Positions 1-9,169 of a stretch of DNA of 64,000 bases are shown here, piece after piece (the stretch's first letter is position 1; the number at the start of each line of letters is the position of its first letter). The stretch comes from Bacillota bacterium. Lineage in GTDB: Bacteria; Bacillota; Clostridia; Christensenellales; SZUA-584. Made by a program: the position numbers and the translations under genes. The stretch is taken from positions 361,779 through 425,778 of the forward strand of contig JAEYOE010000012.1 of NCBI GenBank assembly GCA_023412005.1. Reading direction: 5' to 3'. The notes under the pieces are model-generated. The model searched no databases. It had not been told where the DNA came from and saw nothing but the letters and a program-made list of their open reading frames with translations.

Positions 1-1
1 T

Positions 2-499
2 ATTGGAATTGTTCATATCCAAGGAACACTTTCATCCTCTGCACAGATCGGACGCACCGCCGCGCTGGAGCAGGCTGTCGGCGAAAATCCAAACTGGAGA
101 ATCATTGCACAGGAGGATGGGGACTTCACGCGAGCCAAGGCTTACGAAGTCATGGGCGAAATTTTGAGAAAAACGCTCGATATCGACGTTGTTTACTGCG
201 AGAACGATGGTGAAGCGTTGGGCGCAATCGACGCGATGAAAGAGATGGGGCTGGACTGCAACGTGAACGGCGGCGTCATTGTTATTTCGTTTGATGCCAC
301 AAAACGGGCGCTTGAATACTGCATGGAGGGAAAAATCGGCCTGACGGTGGAATGCAACCCGCTTCAGGGCCCGTATGTTGACGAAATCATACAAAAACTG
401 AATCGTGGGGAACCGATAGAACGGCAAAAATTTATTGATGAGACCCAGTTTGACTTCTTCAACGTTACGCAGGACATCATTGACAGCAGAAAATATTGA
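2..499 (+). CDS. Sugar ABC transporter substrate-binding protein, C-terminal part
   Basis: This is the C-terminal part of a periplasmic-binding-protein-like sugar receptor; the N-terminus lies outside the window. The frame is open from base 2 to the stop at 497-499. The residues HIQG, AQIGRTAAL and CENDGEALGA line up with HIQG, AQIGRTAAL and AENDGMAKGA in the complete receptor at 896-1942, so the two are tandem paralogues. The family (peripla_BP_4, GGBP/YtfQ type) captures pentoses or hexoses outside the membrane and delivers them to an ABC permease. No second ATPase or permease set separates the paralogues, so both may feed the transporter at 2067-5758. The ligand is unknown; furanose or pyranose arabinose is an inference from araA and araD downstream. 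Confidence 0.85.
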   Translation: MGIVHIQGTLSSSAQIGRTAALEQAVGENPNWRIIAQEDGDFTRAKAYEVMGEILRKTLDIDVVYCENDGEALGAIDAMKEMGLDCNVNGGVIVISFDATKRALEYCMEGKIGLTVECNPLQGPYVDEIIQKLNRGEPIERQKFIDETQFDFFNVTQDIIDSRKY

Positions 500-895
500 C
501 GATTCCATAGTGGCCTCGGATCAATAACCTTGTCATGCGTGCGCAATAAATTGACGGTTTGGTTCTATGCCGATCATTCATGCAGTAATAATACATATAC
601 ATAGATACTGATACTGCGAAAATAGATTCATACAGATTCCACAACAGAGAATACTATTCAAAAAACCATATATTACGAAGTTTAATAGAAAAAAGCGGAA
701 AAATTAGCGTGGAAAATAGATAATTATCACAAGTTTATAAAAAGATTAGCTCAGTTGGGTTTGCTATTTACTCAATATAGTTGAAATATTTACGGGGTTT
801 GCTTACCATTATTGTTTTTCATTTGTTCGATTGTTAAAATAGACTCATTCTCTGATGTATAACGTCAAGAATAAAATCTGAAAGGAAATCGAATT
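500..895 (+). promoter_or_regulatory. Intergenic region with promoter candidate for the sugar operon
   Basis: No gene is seen in these 396 bases. A promoter candidate lies at 812-840, with -35 TTGTTT (812-817), a 17-base gap and -10 TAAAAT (835-840), about 55 bases before the receptor start at 896. A purine-rich ribosome binding site (GAAAGGAAA) precedes that start. I see no clear intrinsic terminator for the upstream gene, so readthrough from the first receptor gene is possible. Confidence 0.4.
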
Positions 896-1942
896 ATGAA
901 AAAACTGTTGGTAGTTCTCATGACTGTTGCAATGGTGTTCGGCCTTATCGCTTGTGCCGCACCTGCTGCGAGCGAACCGGCATCCGCCGAAGTATCTGAA
1001 TCCGTTGCTCCTTCTGCGGAAGAATCTGCTGAATCTTCTGCACCCGCCGAACCGGCTGGCGAGATCAAAGTTGGTATCATCAACAATCCTCCGGCTGAAT
1101 CCGGCTATCGCGCGGCGAATGTAGCTGACTTCGAAAAAGTTTTCTCTAAAGAAAACGGATACGCTGTTTCGACATTCTACAGCCTGAAGAACGATGAGCA
1201 ATTGAATGCAGCAAGTCAGTTTATCACCGACGGTGTGGACTATCTGCTCATTTCTGCTGCTGCAACTGATGGTTGGGAAGCCGTTCTGACCAGCGCTAAA
1301 GAAGCCGGCATCAAAGTGTTCCTCTTCGACCGTATGATGAACGTTGATGAGAGCATGTATGAAGCTGCTGTCGTTTCCGACATGGCTAACCAGGGCACAA
1401 CAGCTGTGGAATGGCTGAAGGCTCAGAAACTTCCTGAGTACAATGTTATCCACATTCAGGGCGCAATGGGCAGCGATGCTCAGATCGGCCGTACAGCTGC
1501 GCTGGATGCTGAATTTGCAGCCGGCACAATGAAGAAGGTTGTTCAGCAGACCGCAACTTGGGATGAAGCCGAAGCGAAGAAAATTGTAGAAGCTGTCATC
1601 AATTCCAAAGAGAAGTTCAACGTTATCTACGCTGAAAACGATGGTATGGCTAAGGGCGCGGTTGCTGCTCTTGACGAAGCCGGTATCACCCACGGCGTTG
1701 GCAAAGACGTTGTCGTTATGGGCTTCGACTGCAACAAGTGGGCACTCAGAGAGCTGCTTGCTGGCAACTGGAACTATGACGGACAGTGCAGCCCCTTCCA
1801 GGCAGCTGTTATCGATGGCATGATCAAGGATCTCGAAGCTGGCAAGACGCTTCCGTCCAAGAAGGTTATTTCTGAAGAAAAAGGCTTTGATGCAACGAAG
1901 CTGACACAGGAAGACATCGATACTTACGGCCTCGGCGAATAA
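896..1942 (+). CDS. Sugar ABC transporter substrate-binding lipoprotein (YtfQ type)
   Basis: This is a 348-residue sugar receptor lipoprotein. The N-terminus has a lysine start, a hydrophobic stretch and the lipobox LIAC (Cys about residue 20), followed by an Ala/Ser/Glu/Pro-rich linker to about residue 55 and then a periplasmic-binding-protein fold. GFDCNKWALREL and YAENDGMAKGA match the GGBP/YtfQ/RbsB family. The gene is followed by an ATPase and two permeases, the four-component layout of the E. coli galactofuranose system YtfQRT-YjfF and the Shewanella arabinose system AraUVWZ. With araA and araD downstream, L-arabinose is the likely substrate; that is inferred from context. It is expected to be anchored on the outer face of the cytoplasmic membrane. 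Confidence 0.88.
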   Translation: MKKLLVVLMTVAMVFGLIACAAPAASEPASAEVSESVAPSAEESAESSAPAEPAGEIKVGIINNPPAESGYRAANVADFEKVFSKENGYAVSTFYSLKNDEQLNAASQFITDGVDYLLISAAATDGWEAVLTSAKEAGIKVFLFDRMMNVDESMYEAAVVSDMANQGTTAVEWLKAQKLPEYNVIHIQGAMGSDAQIGRTAALDAEFAAGTMKKVVQQTATWDEAEAKKIVEAVINSKEKFNVIYAENDGMAKGAVAALDEAGITHGVGKDVVVMGFDCNKWALRELLAGNWNYDGQCSPFQAAVIDGMIKDLEAGKTLPSKKVISEEKGFDATKLTQEDIDTYGLGE

Positions 1943-2066
1943 CATCTACACCTAAAAACAGGGACGACGTAATAAGTATGTGCGGTGCTGAGTATGCGGA
2001 TAATCTTTGCATACTCGCACCGCCGTCTTTACGAAAACTCCAATGCTTAAAGGATGGTTAATACCT

Positions 2067-3587
2067 ATGCAAAACGACATCGTTTTATCCATGCGGAAAA
2101 TATGCAAAGCATTCCCGGGTGTACGCGCTTTGCAGGATGTGGATTTCACTCTTCGTAAAGGCGAAATTCACGCCTTGATGGGTGAGAATGGAGCCGGCAA
2201 GTCAACCTTAGTTAAAGTCATAACAGGCGTATACCCGAAAGATTCAGGTCAAATCCACATAGCGGGTATTAACAAAGAAATAAATGTCAAATCACCTCAA
2301 GAAGCTCAAAATTTGGGCATCAGCACGGTTTACCAGGAAATAACACTTTGCCCTAACCTGACAGTGGCCGAAAATATGTTTATTGGCCGGGGCAGTTATC
2401 GTTTCGTCAATTGGCGTTCCATGATCAAGAAAACATCAGACATATTAAAAAAGCTTAACATTCCTGCCAGAGCCACGCAGCAGCTTGCCACTTGCTCATT
2501 GGCTGTGCAGCAAATGGTGGCTATTGCGCGCTCCGTCGATATGGATTGCAAAGTGCTCATCCTCGACGAACCGACATCCTCGTTGGATGAACATGAAGTT
2601 GAAAAACTGTTCTCTCTTATGCGCGAACTCAAATCTCGCGGTGTCGGCATTATCTTCATAACACATTTTCTTGAACAGGTTTATGAGGTGTGCGACAGGA
2701 TCACTGTTCTGCGGAACGGTGAGTTTGTAGGAGAATACGAAATAAAGGATCTGCCGCGCGTACAGCTTATATCAAAGATGATGGGCAAAGAGCTAGACGA
2801 TATATCAGATCTGGAAAGTAAAAAGGAATTTCACGCCAGGCTGGATGAAACGCCCGTATTCGAGGCTTCCGGTTTATCCAGCGCAGTGGGAACGAAGGCG
2901 TTTGACTTTAAAATTCACAAGGGAGAAGTTAACGGTTTTACCGGCCTTCTTGGCTCCGGTCGCAGTGAAAGCGTCCGCGCGATATTTGGTGCAGATAAAG
3001 TGACGGGCGGCAAGGTGAAGGTGAACGGCAAAAATGTTTCAATAGCTAAACCCAAGGACGCTATGAAAAATGGTATTGGGTATCTGCCTGAGGATAGAAA
3101 GAAGGACGGTATCGTAGAGGATCTGTCAGTGCGTGAGAATATTATACTCGCATTACAGGTGATGAAGGGGTTTTTCAAGCCGTTTTCAAAATCTGAAGCA
3201 GAAGCCTTTGCGGATAAGTATATCAAGCTTTTAGGAATAAAAACGGCTTCAACGGATACACCCATCAAATCACTGTCGGGCGGCAATCAGCAAAAGGTTA
3301 TTCTTGCGCGCTGGCTGCTTACAAATCCACAGTACCTTATCTTAGATGAACCGACACGCGGTATTGACGTGGGTACAAAAATCGAAATACAAAAGCTTGT
3401 ACTTAAGCTTGCTGAAGAGGGCGTTAGCGTTACGTTTATTTCATCCGAGATTGAGGAGATGCTTCGCACTTGCTCACGGCTCATCGTTATGCGGGATCGC
3501 AACATCGTGGGAGAACTCCGCGGCGATGACTTGACGCAAGCCAACATTATGCACACGATTGCGGGGGAGGCAGCTCAAAATGGCTAA
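2067..3587 (+). CDS. Sugar ABC transporter ATP-binding protein (two ABC domains)
   Basis: This is the duplicated ATPase subunit of a CUT2-type sugar importer, about 506 residues from the ATG at 2067. I chose that start because AAAGGATGG precedes it and the family N-terminus (IVLSMRKICKAFPGVRAL) begins there; the open frame extends to 2007. The first domain has Walker A GENGAGKST and Walker B LILDEPTSSLD. The second has GLLGSGRSE in place of a canonical P-loop, signature LSGGNQQK and Walker B LILDEPTRGID, the asymmetry typical of RbsA, MglA and YtfR. The stop overlaps the start of the first permease by 8 bases, so translation is probably coupled. It acts on the cytoplasmic side of the membrane. 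Confidence 0.92.
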   Translation: MQNDIVLSMRKICKAFPGVRALQDVDFTLRKGEIHALMGENGAGKSTLVKVITGVYPKDSGQIHIAGINKEINVKSPQEAQNLGISTVYQEITLCPNLTVAENMFIGRGSYRFVNWRSMIKKTSDILKKLNIPARATQQLATCSLAVQQMVAIARSVDMDCKVLILDEPTSSLDEHEVEKLFSLMRELKSRGVGIIFITHFLEQVYEVCDRITVLRNGEFVGEYEIKDLPRVQLISKMMGKELDDISDLESKKEFHARLDETPVFEASGLSSAVGTKAFDFKIHKGEVNGFTGLLGSGRSESVRAIFGADKVTGGKVKVNGKNVSIAKPKDAMKNGIGYLPEDRKKDGIVEDLSVRENIILALQVMKGFFKPFSKSEAEAFADKYIKLLGIKTASTDTPIKSLSGGNQQKVILARWLLTNPQYLILDEPTRGIDVGTKIEIQKLVLKLAEEGVSVTFISSEIEEMLRTCSRLIVMRDRNIVGELRGDDLTQANIMHTIAGEAAQNG

Positions 3588-4638
3588 AGCATTTAAGAAG
3601 TTTTCGAAATCTCAATTGGTTGTTCCATTGTTTGCGCTGTTATTACTGATTGTATTTAACTTGATAAGGGATCCCGGGTTCTTCTCAATAGCTCTTACTT
3701 CCAATAATGACGGCAACACGGTTCTTGCAGGGAATTTGATCAGCATTCTGAACGGTGCATCCGAGCTGGCTATTTTGGCAATCGGCATGACGCTGGTGAC
3801 AGCATCGTCGAAAGGACAGGATATCAGCGTCGGCGCAGTGGCCGCAATCGCAGGCAGTGTTTTTGTCAGTGTGCTGCGTGCGAATGAAATAACAATGCCG
3901 ATTATTCTTCTCGCCTTTTTGGCAAGCTGTGTGGCCGCCCTTCTTTGCGGCTTGTTCAACGGCACTTTGGTTGCCGTGTTTAAGATTCAGCCGATGATTG
4001 CAACTTTAATACTGTTCACCTCCGGACGATCCATCGCGTACTGGATAAACGGCGGCGCGACGCCGACTGTTGACAGCCCGTTGCTTGGGAATATCGGCAG
4101 TTTTATTCCGGGAATCCCCATTCCTGCACCCATTATTATCGTTATTGTATTCGGGGTGTTGGTTTCGTTAATCTTAAGGTTTACCAATCTTGGTCTGTAC
4201 ACACAATCGGTGGGAATCAACGAAAAATCCTCCCGGTTAAACGGTATCAATGCGACATGGATAAAGATGTTATCATTTTTAATACTGGGTGTCTGTACAG
4301 CGATGGCGGGTTGTATCACCGTCAGCAGAATCGGGCTTATCAACCATGAAACCATTCTTCAGGATATCGAGCTGGATGCCATTTTGGCAGTCGCCATCGG
4401 AGGAAACTCTCTAGGAGGCGGAAAATTCAGCATAGCCGGATCGGTAGTCGGGGCATACATCATTCAGGCGCTGACGGTTACACTATATGCCATGAAGGTT
4501 CCATCGACAGCAATATTTGTCTTCAAGGCAATGATTATAGTTATCATCGTTGTGATGAGTTCGCCAATTACCAAGAAACATGTCTTCCAGCTGCGTGATA
4601 AACTGTTTGGAAAATCGACGAAAGTAACGGAGAACTAA
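3580..4638 (+). CDS. Sugar ABC transporter permease 1 (YtfT-like)
   Basis: This is a 352-residue integral membrane permease of the CUT2 family (BPD_transp_2). The chosen ATG at 3580 overlaps the ATPase stop and has GGGGGAGG nine bases upstream. About eight to ten hydrophobic segments are visible. Family motifs include GMTLVTASSKGQDISVGAVAA, read here as the glycine-rich loop after the third helix, and AVAIGGNSLGGGKFS near the C-terminus. A second, different permease follows four bases after its stop, so the channel is probably a heterodimer, as for YtfT plus YjfF. Confidence 0.88.
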   Translation: MAKAFKKFSKSQLVVPLFALLLLIVFNLIRDPGFFSIALTSNNDGNTVLAGNLISILNGASELAILAIGMTLVTASSKGQDISVGAVAAIAGSVFVSVLRANEITMPIILLAFLASCVAALLCGLFNGTLVAVFKIQPMIATLILFTSGRSIAYWINGGATPTVDSPLLGNIGSFIPGIPIPAPIIIVIVFGVLVSLILRFTNLGLYTQSVGINEKSSRLNGINATWIKMLSFLILGVCTAMAGCITVSRIGLINHETILQDIELDAILAVAIGGNSLGGGKFSIAGSVVGAYIIQALTVTLYAMKVPSTAIFVFKAMIIVIIVVMSSPITKKHVFQLRDKLFGKSTKVTEN

Positions 4639-4642
4639 AAAT

Positions 4643-5758
4643 ATGACAAGTATAAAAGGTTTATTTGCCGGAAAGCCGGGGCAAAAAAGCAAGGAGCCAA
4701 TTTCCAACACCAATTTGCTCATGACCATAACGGTTTGCACCTTCATTGGCATGTATGTGCTTGGCATGATTGTCTGGGGCGGCGGTTTCTTGAATCCTCA
4801 GCAGTTCCTTGATATTTTCAATAACAATGCGTTTCTCATCGTCATCTCCTGCGGTATGACCATCGTTATGGTTACAGGCGGTATCGATATATCGGTGGGT
4901 AAAATAACAGCGCTGGTGACGATGGCGTGTGTTGTATACCTGCAAGCGGCTGAAGGTGGCACCATTATCGGTTCGGTGGGCATCGCTTTGGGAATCGGAA
5001 TACTGTTCGGGCTGTTTCAGGGGTTACTGGTCGCCTATTTAGATATACAGCCCTTTATTGTGACATTAGCGGGCATGTTCTTTGCAAAAGGCATGATAAC
5101 CATCGTCAGCGCAGTTCCGGTTACCGCCGGCAACGAGGTTTTTAAGGCGCTGAAGGATTTTCGAATCGTTGTTCCGGGTATCGGCTATTACGGGAAAAAC
5201 GGTAATTTTATTGCCGCAAAGATTGAGCCCGGTGTTATCATCGCCATCGCTGTCGTTATCGCCATATTCGTAATAATGAAATGGACGCGCTTTGGACGCA
5301 ACCTCTATGCGGTAGGCGGAAACAGCCAGAGTGCGTTAATGCTCGGTATCAATGTTACACGCACTAAATTCTATGCCTATTTGCTTTGCGGGTTGTTAGC
5401 CGGAATCGGCGGCTATGTTTATCTGCTGCATACCGGTGCAGGAAACTATTCCAATGCGACGGCCGCAGAAATGCAGGCGATTGCAGCGGCCATCATCGGC
5501 GGAACTCTGCTAACCGGCGGTGTCGGCAATGTCATCGGTACGGTTTTCGGGGTGCTGACTTTAAAGACTATCAGCAACATTGTGCTGGCATCGGGGTTGA
5601 AGGAACCCTATTGGCAGAGCATTACCGTGGGGCTTATGCTGTTCTTCTTTATCGTACTGCAGAGTGTGGTGTTGTCTATTCGTGAAAAAGGCGGCTTTAA
5701 AAAAGCTGTCAGCACGAAGGGCAGTCAAGCAGCAAAAGACAGCGGTTTATCATCTTAA
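4643..5758 (+). CDS. Sugar ABC transporter permease 2 (YjfF-like)
   Basis: This is a 371-residue membrane permease, the partner of the preceding gene. It has a longer cytoplasmic N-terminus of about 25 residues, then multiple membrane segments. The motifs MTIVMVTGGIDISVGKI and AAIIGGTLLTGGVGNVIGT are typical of CUT2 permeases. It starts four bases after the first permease with GGAG upstream, so it belongs to the same operon. The gene ends at a region with two hairpins before the kinase. Confidence 0.88.
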   Translation: MTSIKGLFAGKPGQKSKEPISNTNLLMTITVCTFIGMYVLGMIVWGGGFLNPQQFLDIFNNNAFLIVISCGMTIVMVTGGIDISVGKITALVTMACVVYLQAAEGGTIIGSVGIALGIGILFGLFQGLLVAYLDIQPFIVTLAGMFFAKGMITIVSAVPVTAGNEVFKALKDFRIVVPGIGYYGKNGNFIAAKIEPGVIIAIAVVIAIFVIMKWTRFGRNLYAVGGNSQSALMLGINVTRTKFYAYLLCGLLAGIGGYVYLLHTGAGNYSNATAAEMQAIAAAIIGGTLLTGGVGNVIGTVFGVLTLKTISNIVLASGLKEPYWQSITVGLMLFFFIVLQSVVLSIREKGGFKKAVSTKGSQAAKDSGLSS

Positions 5759-6072
5759 CGAATGATGATTAAATCAGAAAACGATTCGTTTATGTATGAG
5801 CAGTATCGGCCATATCGTTCCAGCTATCATATTCAGAATAAACGATGTTAATTAATACTTATAAAAGCTATCACCCGGCATTAGATTCCTCCAATGTCGG
5901 GTGACAGCAAGATGAGACATAAGGCTGGGCATCGCCCGGCCTTGTGTAGTTAAAACATAAATAAAAGAACACAAAAGAAAATAATCATAAAAAAACCGAA
6001 CATAAACGTTGCTCCTTTGGGCATTGTTATTGTATTATAGAAAAGAGAAAGAGATAAAAAAGAGGAGGACAT
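5759..6072. promoter_or_regulatory. Intergenic region with two hairpins and a minus-strand mini-gene
   Basis: Between the permease and the kinase lie two strong hairpins. One is CACCCGGCATT paired with AATGTCGGGTG (about 5873-5905). The other spans about 5918-5948 with a near 14-bp stem containing two G-U pairs. On the plus strand neither is followed by a T-run. On the minus strand the 5873 hairpin is followed by TAGCTTTTAT, so it could end a minus-strand transcript from the small peptide gene at 5950-6003. The kinase has a strong ribosome binding site (AGGAGG) at 6063-6068. Confidence 0.5.
5950..6003 (-). CDS. Candidate 17-residue phenylalanine-rich membrane peptide
   Basis: This is a very short open frame encoding MFGFFMIIFFCVLLFMF, which is entirely hydrophobic and would span a membrane. 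It has a good ribosome binding site (AAAGGAG, complement of 6012-6018) eight bases before the ATG, and TATAAT on the same strand (complement of 6034-6039); no convincing -35 is seen. A hairpin followed by a T-rich stretch lies downstream on this strand. A longer form from an ATG at 6024 is possible, but the ribosome binding site would then be inside it. I do not recognise a family. It could be a small membrane regulator, a type I toxin-like peptide, or chance. Confidence 0.35.
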   Translation of the reverse strand: MFGFFMIIFFCVLLFMF

Positions 6073-7665
6073 ATGGATACAAAGGCAGATAAAATCGCGC
6101 TGGAAAACGGCGAAACGTATCTTGGCATAGAGCTGGGTTCTACACGTATCAAAGCGGTGCTGATCGACAAAAATCATAATCAGATCGCTTCGGGCGGCCA
6201 CACGTGGGAGAACCGCTTTGAAGACGGCAAATGGACCTACTCTCTTGACGATATCTGGAACGGTATACGCGACTGCTATGCACAGCTGACGGCAGATGTC
6301 AGCAGCAAATTCGGCGTAAAGCTGAGCACCGTCGGTGCCATCGGCGTATCGGCCATGATGCACGGATACATGGTGTTTGACTCAGGCGATCAGCTGCTGG
6401 TGCCTTTTCGCACATGGCGCAACACCATCACCGGTGAAGCGGCTGAGAAGCTGACAAAGTTGTTTGGATTTAATGTGCCGCAGCGGTGGAGCATCGCGCA
6501 TTTGTATCAAGCCATATTAAACGGTGAACCGCATGTGAAGGACATCAGATTTTTAACAACGCTGGCGGGCTACATTCACTGGCAGCTGACGGGCAAAAAG
6601 GTGCTGGGTATCGGCGATGCGTCGGGCATGTTCCCTCTGAGCAACACCACGAGATTGTATGACGAGAATATGCTCAGCAAATTCGATGAATTAACGCAGC
6701 AGCTTCCGTGGAAGCTGAAAGACATTCTGCCCGGCATACTGCCCGCCGGAGAGAATGCGGGCGTTTTAAGCGAAGCGGGTGCCAAGATGCTGGATCCGAC
6801 AGGCGCGCTCAAAGCCGGAATTGCAATGTGCCCGCCCGAGGGCGATGCAGGCACCGGCATGGTTGCAACGAACAGTGTGCGCCAGCGCACCGGCAACATC
6901 AGTGCGGGAACCAGCGTTTTCGCGATGATTGTTATGGAAAAGGCACTGAAATCTGTGCATCCGGAGGTGGACATGGTCACCACACCGTCCGGCGATCCGG
7001 TAGCGATGGTGCACTGCAACAACTGCCTTGGCGATTTGGATGCTTGGGTGAAGCTGCTCGGCGAAGCGGGCAAGCTGCTGGGCGCGGAATTTGATACAAA
7101 GACACTTTACAATAAACTGCTGAACAATGCGCTGAACGGCGATGCGGATTGCGGCGGCTTGCTTTCATACAATTACATTTCGGGCGAGCATGTTACCGAG
7201 CTCGAACAAGGGCGTCCTTTATTTGTTCGCATGCCGGACGCATCGTTCTCGCTTGCGAATTTTATGCGCACGCATCTTTATTCGTCGCTTGCATCACTCA
7301 AAATAGGTATGAAGATACTGCTGGAAGACGAAGGTGCTGCAATCGATTCAATCACGGGTCATGGCGGATTCTTCAAGGATGCCAACGTGGGCCTTCGGAT
7401 AATGGCGGCTGCTATGGGCGCACCGGTTACCGTGATGTCCACGGCGGGCGAAGGTGGCCCGTGGGGCATGGCGATACTCGCGGCGTACATGATGAATAAG
7501 CAAGGCAAGTCGCTTCCCGATTATTTAAGCAACTGTGTTTTTGCAAGCAGTGAACGCACAACAGTTGCGCCGCTTGCGGAAGACATTGAAGGCTACAAAG
7601 CGTTTGTAAAAAAATACGAGGCGGGTCTTGATGTGGAACGCAAGGCCGCAGAGAAATTGCATTAA
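6073..7665 (+). CDS. FGGY-family carbohydrate kinase, probable L-ribulokinase
   Basis: This is a 530-residue FGGY kinase with two actin-like ATPase domains. The N-terminal phosphate-binding strand is LGIELGSTRIKAVLID, the probable catalytic Asp is in PPEGDAGTGM, and the C-terminal domain has GGPWGMAILAAYM. The family phosphorylates sugars such as ribulose, xylulose or glycerol. Placement directly before araA and araD argues for L-ribulose, the intermediate between those two enzymes. The protein does not look like classical AraB and is shorter than the roughly 560-residue E. coli and Bacillus enzymes, so it may be a non-orthologous replacement. AGGAGG precedes the ATG. Confidence 0.85.
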   Translation: MDTKADKIALENGETYLGIELGSTRIKAVLIDKNHNQIASGGHTWENRFEDGKWTYSLDDIWNGIRDCYAQLTADVSSKFGVKLSTVGAIGVSAMMHGYMVFDSGDQLLVPFRTWRNTITGEAAEKLTKLFGFNVPQRWSIAHLYQAILNGEPHVKDIRFLTTLAGYIHWQLTGKKVLGIGDASGMFPLSNTTRLYDENMLSKFDELTQQLPWKLKDILPGILPAGENAGVLSEAGAKMLDPTGALKAGIAMCPPEGDAGTGMVATNSVRQRTGNISAGTSVFAMIVMEKALKSVHPEVDMVTTPSGDPVAMVHCNNCLGDLDAWVKLLGEAGKLLGAEFDTKTLYNKLLNNALNGDADCGGLLSYNYISGEHVTELEQGRPLFVRMPDASFSLANFMRTHLYSSLASLKIGMKILLEDEGAAIDSITGHGGFFKDANVGLRIMAAAMGAPVTVMSTAGEGGPWGMAILAAYMMNKQGKSLPDYLSNCVFASSERTTVAPLAEDIEGYKAFVKKYEAGLDVERKAAEKLH

Positions 7666-7704
7666 TTCAAACAATATATACGAAAAAAATAAAAGGAGAT
7701 TGAT

Positions 7705-9165
7705 ATGGCTTATAAGTTTTGGTTTGTGGTCGGTTCACAGCATTTGTACGGCCCAGAGGTGTTAAAAGAGGTTGCCGCTCACGCGCAGACAATGGCGGAC
7801 GGTTTCAATTCGGATAAAAAGATCCCCTTTGACGTGATTTCCAAAGGCGTGGTGACCACGCCGGATGAGATTAAAGAGGTGTGTGTTGCGGCGAATGCCG
7901 ATGCTGACTGTGCCGGTGTGATCACATGGATGCATACGTTTTCACCGAGCAAAATGTGGATCGGCGGTCTGACAATACTCAACAAACCGTATCTGCATTT
8001 GAATACGCAGTTCAACAAGAATCTGCCGTACGACACGATTGACATGAACTTCATGAACACCAATCAGTCAGCCCATGGCGACAGAGAGCACGGCTTCATA
8101 ACAGCCAGACTCAGAATGAAACGCAAGGTCATCTGCGGATATTGGGAAGACGATGCGTTCAGAACGCGTATCGGCGGCTGGATGAGAAGCGCTGTGGGCG
8201 CAATGACCAGCAAGAGCCTTAAAGTGATGCGCCTTGGCGACAACATGCGCTATGTGGCGGTGACAGAGGGTGATAAGGTGGAAGCGGAGAAGGTGCTCGG
8301 CTGGAGCGTCAACTCGTATGGCGTGGGCGTTCTTGTGGATCTCGTCAGCAAGGTGACAGATGCTGAAATTGAGGAAAAGGTTGCGGAGTACAAGAGTCAA
8401 TACGACATCAAGACAGATAACATGGATGCCGTGAAATATCAGGCCAGGCTGGAAGTTGCACTGGATAAGATGCTCAAATCCGGCGGCTTCAGTGCCTATA
8501 CCGATAGCTTTGAAGATCTGTTTGGTCTTGATCAGCTGCCGGGTCTCGCCTCGCAGAATCTGATGAGCAAAGGCATTGGTTTCGGAGCCGAAGGGGACTG
8601 GAAGCAGGCAGCGCTGCAGGCAGTGATCGGTGCGATGTCTCAGGGGCTCACCAAAGGGTATTCGTTCATCGAAGACTATACCTATCACTTTGAAAACGGA
8701 AATGAAGCGGTGCTGGGCGCGCATATGCTTGAGATATCACCCGCTATCGCAAAGGATAGACCCGCGGTGGAAGTGCATCCGCTGGGCATCGGCGGCAAGG
8801 CTGACCCCGCACGGCTCGTGTTTGAAGGCAAAGAGGGCGAGGCGATCCTCGTGACGCTGGTGGATATGGGCGGACGGTTCCGCATGATCGTGCACGATGT
8901 CAAAGCGATATCGCCGATGGGCAGGATGCCGAATCTGCCGGTGGCCAGTGTGATGTGGCGGCCGATGCCGGACATGATTACGGGCAACGAGGCATGGATT
9001 CGCAGCGGCGGCACACACCACAGTGTGATTTCGTACGATCTGACGGCCGAGCATATGGCAGACTTCGCTGAAATCATGGGCATTGAGTTCGTGCACATCA
9101 GCAAGAGCACCACAATCGACGATATCAAGATGAAGCTCGCGCTGGGCGATGTGATTTGGAGCTGA
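7705..9165 (+). CDS. araA: L-arabinose isomerase
   Basis: This enzyme converts L-arabinose to L-ribulose in the cytoplasm, using a divalent metal. At 486 residues it is close to the usual length of about 495. The signature MNTNQSAHGDREHGFI is present, as are the metal and catalytic positions: Glu in FGAEGDW, Glu in FENGNE, His in GAHMLEISP and His in GGTHHSVIS. AAAAGGAGATTGAT precedes the ATG. It sits 39 bases after the kinase and 4 bases before araD. Confidence 0.97.
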   Translation: MAYKFWFVVGSQHLYGPEVLKEVAAHAQTMADGFNSDKKIPFDVISKGVVTTPDEIKEVCVAANADADCAGVITWMHTFSPSKMWIGGLTILNKPYLHLNTQFNKNLPYDTIDMNFMNTNQSAHGDREHGFITARLRMKRKVICGYWEDDAFRTRIGGWMRSAVGAMTSKSLKVMRLGDNMRYVAVTEGDKVEAEKVLGWSVNSYGVGVLVDLVSKVTDAEIEEKVAEYKSQYDIKTDNMDAVKYQARLEVALDKMLKSGGFSAYTDSFEDLFGLDQLPGLASQNLMSKGIGFGAEGDWKQAALQAVIGAMSQGLTKGYSFIEDYTYHFENGNEAVLGAHMLEISPAIAKDRPAVEVHPLGIGGKADPARLVFEGKEGEAILVTLVDMGGRFRMIVHDVKAISPMGRMPNLPVASVMWRPMPDMITGNEAWIRSGGTHHSVISYDLTAEHMADFAEIMGIEFVHISKSTTIDDIKMKLALGDVIWS

Positions 9166-9169
9166 AACA

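Noticed and set aside
845..1945. Long open frame of 366 codons on the minus strand over the sugar receptor gene
   Set aside because: It is fully antisense to a clear lipoprotein receptor with its own ribosome binding site, and its sequence has no recognisable fold. Codon bias of the plus-strand gene explains the open frame.
5759..5830. Catabolite-repression (cre) site near GAAAACGATTCGTT
   Set aside because: Too many mismatches to the cre consensus and no suitable promoter overlap.
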